DNA of 64,000 nucleotides, taken from the NCBI GenBank assembly GCA_036172665.1, contig CM069874.1, positions 53,302,707 to 53,366,706 on the forward strand, in the 5' to 3' direction. Under the pieces are notes generated by a model. That model searched no databases and had not been told where the DNA came from. It worked only from the letters and a program-made list of their open reading frames with translations. Positions 1 to 10,600 of this stretch are shown in pieces; positions within the stretch are counted from its first letter, which is position 1; each line of letters opens with the position of its first letter. The translations under genes and the position numbers were made by a program. The stretch comes from Prosopocoilus inquinatus. Taxonomy: Eukaryota > Arthropoda > Insecta > Coleoptera > Lucanidae.

Positions 1-3000
1 TACCGTGTTCTTTCGTAACTAGGTTATTTCTTAATAGTTTAAAATATTCTGTGGGTGTTGCATTAAATGATGATTAGTTCGTGCTAAGCCGTACTTTAAC
101 AGTTAAATTTAAAAAATCAATCTAAAGTGGAAATTCTTCCATCATATTAATTTGTAAATTGCCAATAATCAACTTACAATGTTGATTACTAACGTTTATT
201 GTATTTGTACAGCAAAAATAAATTTGTTTCTTTATTAAAACTTCGAATAAACGACGAAATAAATGTCTGCACTAGGCGGGAGCTTTTATGTCTTTATGGT
301 TTAAGCCGACGCAGAAATTCAGGTTCAATATTATCCTTATAAAAACATGTGTTTTGTGTTGGAACGTAAACAATTAATAAAACAGTTCGATTGAGAGCTA
401 GCGAAGTTATTCAATCACTTATTTTGAACCCATAGATTATTGTGTGTACAGGCAATCTAAATTATTAAAATTTTTCGTCGTACTCATACTCCAATTCTTG
501 CTTTCCGTTTTTACAATAGGAAATAGTTTCTGCTCTTGCAATACTTATTCTGCAGCTATTAGTGCGATAATTAAAAAATAATTTCACGCATTTTCAACGC
601 AGTTACAAAACTAGCATACGAAGATGTTTAATTACTTCAGCAAAAATCTAACGAAGATTAGGTTCTCGTTTTTAACATAATTATTATTGTCTATTACAAA
701 GAGGTGCGCAAACAAATGTTTTTATTTATTGTTGAAAATACAAATAAACATGCCGCCAAGTCAGCAAGTCGGATTCATATTCGTATACAATAAGGCCTTG
801 ACCGATTTCTTCTAAACGTAAATAAAATTTTATTGCGGTTTATTGCTTTTATCGGAACAAATTGCTGAAACAAGTCGTAAACCAAGCAGAGGTTTCAAAA
901 CAAAGAGACTGCCCTCGCCTGTGATAGGTCAGTTTTTCATTTTTGGGCAAAAAAATTCAGATTTGGAGAATTAATCTCTTATGTAATTAGGAACTTACAG
1001 TTTCATTTAAAGACAGAGGATTTGAGACACCCTGTATACTGTTAGATATACTATTATTTGTACTCATGAATTGCTTTCTCATTAACTCGTCCGAAATGGA
1101 GATTGTTGATTATTGTTTAAACCTCTATGTTCCATGAAAGTACAAGAAATTGCCTCTCTGAATATTCAAACATTTATTTATGTGTAGTACTGTAGTAAAT
1201 TGAAATTTGAGCAAATGTATTTGTAAAATGTAAATAAGTGTAATTGTAATTATTCATAAGTATCAGACAGAAAGACACGCATTTTGCAATACGTGAACGG
1301 ACCGTTTCGTTTAAATTATTGCGATAATAAATGGAATTACGATAACATGCACCAATTAAATCTATTGGTAAACAGTTATATCTTCAATTGAAAAGTAAAC
1401 CCTGCAATTTTTATATACGTACGTCATCATACGGGATGTTTTATTTAAATCGGTTTCTTTCATATCACTCCAGTTACTCGTTAAAACAATGTTTTTTTTT
1501 TAGTTTCTTTTTCGTCTGGGTATTATGCCAGTTCGTTATTTTGAACGGAATATCCTATATATTTTTACATTTTCGGATTCTGGATTGAATTTTAATGTTT
1601 CTATTTAATTACCTATGTATATGTAGGCCGTTTTCGCATTACTCAACCTAAAAAAAATATCAATAACTGTTGCAGCACTTTAAACGACAAAACTTGTTAC
1701 TTTATAGTAAAACTTGATGCATGAATGACGTCCAAAGCTACTAAACAAAACCGACTTTTTGAAACGTTTATTTTTATTAGATAAAAAATGCGTAATTAAT
1801 GAACTTTTCCAGAGTTTTTGCACAGACACCGTTAAAAATGCATCATTATAAATTAAAGGCAGTTAATATTTAAAGACAGAGGCTTTGAGGCACCCTGTAT
1901 TGGAAGCTCTATTTACTCAAAAAGAAAAAGAGAATCTCACTTAGAAACAAACAATACATATAAACAAATAGATGTCCTTTATACTCCCTTAACAAAACGT
2001 ATTTTTAGAGAAGCATTTCCGACCAGCTCTCATTCCTGGAATAACATCTGATGTATGAGGACTAGATTTTACAGTCTGCAATATTCTTTTGTCTTTCCAT
2101 AGAATTTAAGTTTGCTTGTAACTAATCCCATTCTACTTTCAAATATCGACTTTTTAATTCTATTACCAAATAGCTTGGTTAATGTTGGTGTAGACTGTAG
2201 AGCAACAAATTTTATTAATATTCTTTAAACACTCTATTTAGATGTACCTACTGATTCTATTTGCCTGACTTTATTTAATTTCTTAGTTATAAATCGTTGG
2301 CTCGTATTTTGTCTTTTCTTGATTCAAATTTATTTAGTTTACTCTGCTTTTTTTTCTTTTAGTGTCAAACTTTCTTTCTTGATTCGATCCGATTCTGTCG
2401 GAATTTTTTATTTTCGTATTGTCTTCATTTTCTTTTAATTCCCTATTTGACTTTATTTAGGTTAATTTGTAATGCAGTCTGGAAACTAAGTAGCGGATAA
2501 ATTCGATATTTTCAAGACGATAATTAAAAAAAAAAGAAGAAACGTTCGAACCCGTCAATTTTATCTAAATTCTTGCCCTTTGCAAAAACTATTTTTAGCT
2601 TTGCTTTTTCTCTTAATTTATTTTTATTTTTTAACTATCAGTTTATTTTTATTCCATACGATTTAATTTTCTAATTATCAATTGATCGTCATTAGTTTCC
2701 GACTTTTTTTATTTACTCGATTTGAGTTTATTTTACATTTAAATCCCTTCCATCGATCCCCATTTTTTCTTTTATGTGACGATTTTATTTTTTAATTATA
2801 TTTCTTCTTTTAATATTTAACGATCAATTTTTTACATCATTTTTATTTTCGTCTCTTATCTAGCGTTTTTTTGTTGTTTTCTGTATTGTTTGATTTTATT
2901 TGATTGCGATTGATAGATTGACTTCCGTTGTTTTTTTTTTTTCATTTGCTCGATTTGAGTTTATTTTATTTTACATTTTAAGCTTTAATATTTACAGATT

Positions 3001-3317
3001 AAATTTTTGGTTGTTAATCGGTTTGTCGTATTCTTAGTTTTAAGTATTTTTACTTTCGTTCTATCTTCATCCAAGATCGTCAATATTAATCTGTACGGTT
3101 TTATTTTTGTTTTCAGTTCAAAAAATTACAAAATGTTATGAACTTTGCTTTGCCAATAAAAACGTGCTCGCACAAAGACGTTGAATTATCTTAACGTGAA
3201 TATTTTCCTGGACGTTTCTTATTCTTAGCAATCGTATTTTTATTCTGTTTATGTTGTTTTGGTTACACTTTTAACTTTTTGTTTTTATTAAGCAGCGTTA
3301 TATGGATCTTATAAGTA
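1..3317. other. No gene recognised; AT-rich intergenic or intronic DNA
   Basis: I see no convincing coding exon on either strand here. The acyltransferase gene downstream lacks its N-terminal half, so this stretch may be one of its large introns. A 35-bp sequence ending in CACCCTGTAT occurs twice in direct orientation (about 1008-1042 and 1868-1903). It resembles the end of the TA-inserted elements found later, but I found no inverted partner. Confidence 0.5.
2280..3120. repeat. T-rich strand-asymmetric low-complexity tract
   Basis: About 800 bp in which the + strand is dominated by T with short C and G punctuation (many runs of TTTATTTT, TCTTTT, TTTTATTT). There is no tandem unit and no coding potential. 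The compositional skew ends abruptly. A similar tract lies at 15100-16700. Confidence 0.6.
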
Positions 3318-3326
3318 GGTCCGAAT

Positions 3327-3628
3327 CAAAGTTAATATATGAGAAGTTATCTCATAAGCTTGGATTTACATGCATGAAGTCGAATGCCGGGTCGCGCTGG
3401 TGGGGGTATCCGTGCGGTCTCTCGTGACGTCAGACTAGACTGTTTCGATTTCGATTGGTCGCGGTCCACGGCGCATGCACAGTCGATGCCGTTGCCATAA
3501 CAACGCAACTATTCTGATGATTTTAAATGGCGCTTCAGCTTGGACGAGTGACGTAGTCCTGAGACCCATACGAAAAATGTCGAATCCGTCCGATATTGCA
3601 TGAGACAACTTCCCATATACTAACTTTG
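3327..3628. mobile_element. 302-bp Mutator-like MITE, copy 1
   Basis: The element starts CAAAGTTAATATATGAG and ends with an imperfect inverted copy (CCCATATACTAACTTTG). It is flanked on both sides by the 9-bp direct repeat GGTCCGAAT (3318-3326 and 3629-3637). A second copy of exactly the same length lies at 13990-14291 with its own 9-bp duplication. A 9-bp target duplication is characteristic of Mutator-like elements (family knowledge); there is no coding sequence, so it is non-autonomous. Confidence 0.85.
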
Positions 3629-3902
3629 GGTCCGAATGACAAGATGTTAAATTAAATATTAATTTTGTTACAAAGTGAGAGAGATAGGTTACCAAAGTGA
3701 ATGTTTATTGGTTGATTTGATATTTCTCTCTGTTAGTAATAATTTTGAACGTCAATTTGCCATCGTGTTAGATAATTCTAACTCGTAAAAACAGGTGAAT
3801 TGCTTAGCAATATTTTTTTTTAGTTTACGTTGGATACAGGATTACATGAAGACCCGGTAGTTTAATTTGCAAATTAATTATTTGTAATTTTATAGAATTT
3901 AG

Positions 3903-5593
3903 GACAAGCTTGGACTGTACTAGGCAGATCCGCATGTCTCTACACCGATGTATTCATAATGATATCCGGAACTCTGACGGCGTACTCCCTATTTGGTCAA
4001 CTTCTAAAGAAAAACAGCATCAACATCCCGCAGGAGTACCTATCGAGGATTTTCCGAATTTTGCCTACTTTCGTTGCCCTGATTCTATTCTGCACTTTGG
4101 TCTTGCCATGGTTGAACGGAGGTCCCATGTGGAATCAAGTAGTCACCCACCACTCCGAGATTTGCCAGAAATATTGGTGGAGGAACATATTATTTATTCA
4201 CAATTATTTTGGATTTAAGGATATGGTAAATATTTGCTTGATTCCCACTAGAAATTACGTAATTGAGATTCGTTTGTTGCAGTGCCTTACACATACGCAC
4301 CATGTAGGTATTGACACTCAACTGTTTTTTATGTCGCCTTTCATGGTGTTACTCTTGTGGAGGTGGCCTAAACGAGGTATACTTGTGTTACTTGCCGTAG
4401 CTGCGATTTCTACTGTGATGAGGTTTTATGTTACATACAACAGGGACCTATCAATTTATGTTCATTTTGGGGCTTCGTAAGTGATTGTTTTTTATTACAA
4501 TTGTTTAAAATTAAGTACAGGGATTACCGGCTGTTTCAAATTGAGTGTGCACTGAAGGGATCTCCTAAACTGTAAGACACAAATTTCAGTAAATGGAAGA
4601 AAACATTTTTACTTTTGCATTATTTCAAAAAAAAAAAAATACGAAAACAATTCATTCTGTTAATGAATACGAATTAGGTATTGATTGGTGCAACTTGTCT
4701 TCCATTTAACCAAATTTGTAAGTATCTATCTCTTACAGTTTAGGAGATTCCTTCAGTACACACTCAATTTGAAACAGCCGGTATACACATATGTATATTT
4801 TTTTAGTACTGAGCAGTTATTTAACACTGCCGATTTTATGTATATATTACCACCATACAGGCTTACTGTATACATCATGGGAATCATTCTGGGGTACATG
4901 TTACAAAACCACAAAAATGTCAACTTGAAACCGGTAAATAAAGTACGAAATAAAAGTACTACAGTTTTAAAAACACAGAAAGTAATTTCAGGCGACGATT
5001 CATGCCGGAAATATTATAGCGTTGGTCTGCTTCTGTTCTGCCTTTTTTGGACCAGCATTTATGGCCGATATTGACTATATATACAGCTCGAAGGATGCTG
5101 CATGGTACGCTGCATTTGCTCCCATATTATGGTGCTCAGCTTTCGGATGGGTAATATACATAACACACATAGGTTATCGAAGTAAGTGTTGTTTATCATA
5201 GTCTCCAGACATAATACTAATATTATTTCAAGGCTATATCAACAGTATATTATCTCACCCACTGCCAAAGCTTTGGACTAACATATCATATACAGTATAT
5301 TTAACACAATTTCCAATATTTTTCTACAATGTTGGCACGACACGTCATTCTGATTACTACGGCGTTATTCGCAGTCATGTACGTATTTAACCACTTGTTT
5401 ATCAAATATACATTTATTTTACATTCGAATTTTTAAGGCCAACATGTTTGAACTGTGGTGGATAATTACGTTATCTATGGTCCTGACCGTGCTATTTGAA
5501 TTACCTTCACAACACATCAGGAATATAATATTCAAAACACGATCGTCGATTATGGTCAGCGGTATCGAGAGAGAAAAGACGAAGAAGAGTTGA
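3903..5593 (+). CDS. Nose-resistant-to-fluoxetine (NRF-6)-like membrane acyltransferase, 3' six exons
   Basis: I recognise the acyltransferase-3 (integral membrane O-acyltransferase) region of the NRF-6 family, multipass membrane proteins. In C. elegans nrf-6 affects intestinal uptake and transport of lipids and drugs. Exons: 3903-4225, 4283-4476, 4807-4933, 4992-5181, 5233-5378, 5438-5593, all with GT-AG borders and a continuous frame. The first visible block contains the family-typical GQAWTVLGRSACLYTDVFIM. Later come HTHHVGIDTQLFFMSP, YRLTVYIMGIILGYML, a histidine-containing loop and several hydrophobic segments, ending with a short basic tail (TKKS). The intron at 4226-4282 is only 57 bp, a multiple of three and free of stops, so retention would keep the frame. 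About 378 residues are seen, whereas family members are usually about 650-750. The N-terminal NRF domain must be upstream, either outside the window or in exons I could not recognise. Confidence 0.9.
4527..4781. mobile_element. 255-bp foldback MITE inside an acyltransferase intron
   Basis: Inverted ends CCGGCTGTTTCAAATTGAG and CTCAATTTGAAACAGCCGG extend inward for roughly 60 bp, flanked by TA on both sides (4525-4526, 4782-4783). The element makes up most of the 330-bp intron 4477-4806. TA duplication and inverted ends suggest a non-autonomous Tc1/mariner-type element. Confidence 0.8.
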
Positions 5594-5810
5594 TACTGCT
5601 TAAGGTTTAACGAAGAGTACTTGCTCAATTAGCTTTATGCTACACACTGCAGAATAAGAAAAGGTGCCTTGAAAAAGGAAAAATAGCTTTGCCTACAACA
5701 AAAAATTAAATTAAAATTTACATACAGTTAAAACTAGTCTAGTATAGCATAATTTATTGCATATTGTGTATGTATTATCTGTGGTATTAGCAATAATTGC
5801 TGAATAATAT

Positions 5811-5816
5811 AATAAA
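5811..5816 (+). terminator. Poly(A) signal of the acyltransferase gene
   Basis: AATAAA about 220 bp after the stop codon at 5591-5593, in AT-rich 3' UTR-like sequence. A second possible site (AATAAAATT) follows within 40 bp. Confidence 0.55.
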
Positions 5817-5829
5817 TCCACTAACATCA

Positions 5830-7225
5830 AATTCAGTTAATAAAATTATATTTAGTACAAGTTCCGTTAATTGTAGGAGTAGTATTTAGTTATTTTTTTT
5901 GTAATTGATACACCGTTTTGTATTAAACTGATTATTTTCTGCTACTTGTTATTTATTTGTCACGGTTTAACCGTTTAACGGCGGAGTTTCTCGCCTGCTT
6001 TTATTCCATTGATAAAAGTTCCTAACATCTTCGTCACGGTAGAATTGTATTTTTAAAACGAAAATTGCATCCTACGATTCGATCTAATTTTGTGGTGCAC
6101 GTCGCAAATTATTTTTTGTACAGATGGGCCAAATTTGACACTTTTAACGGGAAACACCTACTTTTTGATGAGTTAGACACGAACTGATCTCAGTGTCTGG
6201 TGCTCGATTTTTATGGCAAATTTAATGGTAAAAACCGCATTTCCCGTTTAGGAGTTACGGTTTTTTTTTTAATTCTGCCAATTCTAAATACCTTTATAAC
6301 TTTTATTTATGAAAATTTTTCGTTTCTAAAAAAAACTTCTTTTTAACGCAGAATTCGTTACTGTTTGTTACATTTTTCTGAGACGCACGGTTCTTAAGAT
6401 ATAAATTGAACTGATTTTTGAAAGAAGGTTTTGCGGTGAGTAAGAGAAAAACTTTTAATATTTGTCTAAATTTCTTGATGATTAGTCATAAATTTTTCTA
6501 TTCGAATTCTTTTCAAGAAAGTGATAAATTCGGGTAAGGAACTAAATTTTCCGGGTAGTTGCGAGCCCTGCACAAAGCGTTTACCAAGGAACCTGCTCTT
6601 TATAATGGGGAAGAGGACACTCTTTCCCCTACACTAACGCCCCCGCAAAAATTTCTCGCCCGGGGCCTCGCAACTATTAAGGCCGCTTCTGCCTATATTT
6701 ACTATTGTATTCTTATTATTACTACCTAATTAACCTTTGCTATAAAGACAGAAATTTATAAGATAAAGGAAAAATAATTCTATTAGAAAAGAACGCTTGC
6801 CCAAATTTTTTTTCATCGCACGATTTCACATCTTTGAAGAAAATAGACAAAAAAAAAGGATTCAGTTACTAGTTTTTAATAACGATTATCAAAATCTGAC
6901 ATCAGAGAAAACGATTCTAAACTGTACTCGCTTGTTTTTATTACCGAAGGCGGGGCTAACACAGCTTGTCATGAGTTTGCCGATTCCATTGCCATCTATG
7001 TTACATTAACGGATTTACCATAAGGACGTTTTCTCATATAAATGTATTGGATTTTCGTTTTTTGAGAGTTTCTCAAAAACTGTCGCATCATATTTATTTC
7101 AAATAGGAGAATTGCTTCTCTAGGTAGATGTGAAGTAGACCTGCTAGACTGCTGACATTTGATTAACGCATAACGGAGAAACTGAAGAAAGAGAGAAAAT
7201 GAAACACACGGGGCACAGCTAAAGA
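5830..7225. other. Intergenic region between convergent genes; no gene recognised
   Basis: This separates the + strand acyltransferase gene from the - strand Tpd52 3' UTR. It includes a GC-richer patch at about 6540-6690 (GTTGCGAGCCCTG, later CGGGGCCTCGCAAC, partly inverted), which looks like part of an old repeat. I see no open frame that resembles a protein. Confidence 0.5.
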
Positions 7226-7230
7226 AAATA

Positions 7231-7266
7231 TTTATTTAGTAGCAATTATTTAAAATATAATTTATT
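7231..7266 (-). terminator. Poly(A) signals of Tpd52
   Basis: Two AATAAA hexamers read on the - strand (7266-7261 and 7236-7231), about 400-440 bp beyond the Tpd52 stop codon. They would give a 3' UTR of roughly 430 nt. Confidence 0.5.
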
Positions 7267-7669
7267 TAAGACAAGGAAACTTACACTAATAGAGCCATTA
7301 AAAACTAGGACAAAATCTAACTCAATCGATCACTACTACTGCATATTTTCTTCTTCTTAATCCTGTACAAAAACTACTCAAATATTACATATAAGTCTTA
7401 AATAGGTTCAGCATTTACAATGTTTTGTAACATCCAAAAAAAAAACTTGAATTTCTCGCTAATAAATCACCGGGACAATTTCAGGCTGTTTACAACTTTT
7501 ACGTGATAAAAATTATAACAATCTCGTCTCAAAAAAAAATTCAAGTCAAGGCAACACATTGACACCTATAAAGAAGTTAATAAGTAGTATTTATGTGTTA
7601 TATATTTTTTTTAATGTTCGGTGAAGCATAAAGGCAATGGTGGCCGGAGTGTAGTTCAATAGAAAGGTT

Positions 7670-10600
7670 CTACGCAATCGGCTTCTCTTCAGGGATGGTG
7701 GGGCTTGTTACCACCGAACCCGATCTTGATCTTAGGGCATCATCCAAACTTTGCTGGGATCCTGAACGAGACACACCCGTACCTACCTTAGTCTAGAAAA
7801 ATAAATATTTTTTTTTACAAAGTAGGTATATAAGTTAGCTGGTAATTTTATTTTGTTATTATTTCCTTTGTAAATTAACGTTTTATATTAGAAGTCATAA
7901 CACACACTTTTTGACGTAAATTTAATAATGCTAAAGATTTTGCTAGGTAGCTGTAATTATGAACTGACTCTTACAATTTATAGATATTATTAAATTGCTA
8001 TCATAAACATGTTATGAATGACTAAAATAGTAAAGGAGACTGTGGTTTAAGAGATAATTGAAATTAACCTCCGCCCATGATAATTTTTATATCCGTAGAT
8101 ACGTATTTCGGCAGCTAAGCTGCCATCTTCAGCACGCTACCTACTTAAAAGCACTAAAAAATGTCTAAAAACAACCTAATCACACAGACAAAATCATAAA
8201 AATGTTAAACCTAACAACAATCTAATCATCCTAAAAGATATATATGTCTAAATGTAAGTAAATATAAATTAATATGTGAACATCTAAAATAAACTATATA
8301 TGTTATGTATAAGTCGGAAAAAAAATTATGTAAACACCTAAAATTACAGATACCTTACAAATAAGAGCTAACCAAACAACACGGAAATGCGAAAATAAAT
8401 AGTCCAAAGACCCCGAAAAAACTTCTTATTCTAACGAATAAATAAGAATATAATTCCCTGTTATTTGATACCTAAAGGCCTAAAACTCCTGAAAAATAAA
8501 ATAAAATATATACACCCTGTCCGTTTTTCGAGTACCACTATGGGGATCTCGCTTATCTTAAGAGATACGAAGTTGGTTAAATTAGGGCAAAGTTGCGCAT
8601 TTTCGTGCTGAATAATAATCTAAAAAGAAATTTGAAATATCTTCAATAGTTTTGAAGATAACGCAAAAAAACCAAAATTTCTGATTTTCGTTTTTAATTT
8701 TTTTATGATAAACTAATCTTTCTAGACATTTCTAACGAAGACATTATTCAGACACTTTTTTATGGAGAATTCGAATATGTCATACACTTTTCAATAAATC
8801 TCAAGATGGCGGAGAAACACCTGTCAACTTCATTTTTTCTTATGGACGCCATTTTGGATTTTAATATTTTGAGATTAGATTTTTTTTTCTCTTTACAACG
8901 ATGTATCACACGCGATGGTTCAATCTCATATTTTTGCCAAAAATTCAATTTTTCCTTTTTTGCCAAGAATGCTTTGGAAAAACAAAAAACGTTCGTTTGT
9001 TGTGAACAAAAGTTTGACAGTTTGATGATATTTCAAGTCTTGTCTTTACGTTTGCGCTAGTTTTATCGCGAAAATGCCTTTTTCAAGCCAAGAACAAAGA
9101 GATATGATTCAAATTTACTACACTTCGCATCGAAATACCCACGTGGCTGCTGCAAAATATTTGCAGCGTTATCCTGAGCGGCAACAACCTTGTTTGAGCT
9201 ATTTTTCTTTGCTACATAGAAACTTGGGCGAATGTGGTTCGTTTAAGAAACCTAGACGGAAATATGGCGATAGGCCCAATGAATATGAACAGGAAATTTT
9301 ACAAGTGGTAAACATTTTACATGATTACAAAGACTAAAATACGTATTCATCATTTAATTCTTAATTAGGTGCAACACAATCCATCTGTTTCCTCAAGGGA
9401 AATTGCAGCCCAGCTGAATTTGCCGTCACATCAAGTTGTTTGGAGAACCCTTAGAAAACACAAATATCGACCTTGGGCAATTCATATTACTCAAACACTT
9501 CATCCTGGGGATTATGAACGACGGTTAGCTTTTTGCACGTTTGTAAATAATAAGATTCAGGAAAACCCTACTTTTCTTAATAACATCATATGGTCTGATG
9601 AATGTAAATTCACCAATGCAGCAATGTTTAATCGCCATAATGAACATTACTGGTCAATTGAAAATCCACATCAATTTCAAGCACGGCGACCACAAATACG
9701 TTTTAGCCTTAATGTATGGGTCGGTTTATTGGGCGATACGATAATAGGTCCTTTTATTTACGAAGAGACTTTAAATGCTGATCGGTACCTCAATTTTCTA
9801 AGGACATTCCTAACGGATTTTATTGACGACAACATTCCTCTTCATCGTTTGAACACCATCTGGTTCCAGCAAGATGGCGCACCGCCCCATAATGCTATGA
9901 GGGTTAGGGAATGCTTGTCGGAAATATTCCCCAACCATGTTATTGCTAATAATGGCGACGTACCCTGGCCGGCGCGGTCTCCTGACATGTCTCCCTTAGA
10001 CTATTTTTTATGGGGGACAATGAAAAATAATATTTATAAAACATTGCCAGCCGACCTTGATGAACTTCGTCAAAGAATTGTCACCACTCTGAGGTACAAG
10101 ATTAGAAGGAGGGATGTGGCGAGAGCTATAGCAAATCTCAAGAAAAGAGTGGCACTGTGTTTAGAATTAGGAGGTGGGCAATTTGAACACATGTTATGAT
10201 GTTACTTTCATAGTCAATAAAGAACTGTCTGAATAATATTTTGGTTAGAAATATCTAGTACGATTAGTTTAGCACAAACATAAATGATAAGACTCAAAAT
10301 AGGTTCAAACTGTCAAACGAACGTTTTTTGTTTTTCCAAAGCATTCTTGGCAAAAAAGGAAAAATTGAATTTTTGGCAAAAATATGAGATTGAACCATCG
10401 CGTGTGATACATCGTTGTAAAGAGAAAAAAAAATCTAATCTCAAAATATTAAAATCCAAAATGGCGTCCATAAGAAAAAATGAAGTTGACAGGTGTTTCT
10501 CCGCCATCTTGAGATTTATTGAAAAGTGTATGACATATTCGAATTCTCCATAAAAAAGTGTCTGAATAATGTCTTCGTTAGAAATGTCTAGAAAGATTAG

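Noticed and set aside
1388..1588. 66-residue open frame on +
   Set aside because: Low-complexity Phe/Tyr/Ser composition typical of AT-rich noncoding DNA; no splice or homology support.
4226..4282. Treating 3959-4480 as one continuous coding exon
   Set aside because: The 57-bp segment has consensus GT and AG borders and its translation breaks the family pattern, so it is an intron that happens to lack stops.
8760..10553. Identical small open frames in both arms (68 residues on - at 8760-8966; the same peptide on + at 10347-10553)
   Set aside because: They are identical because the mariner's long terminal inverted repeats are identical; there is no sign of a translated gene.
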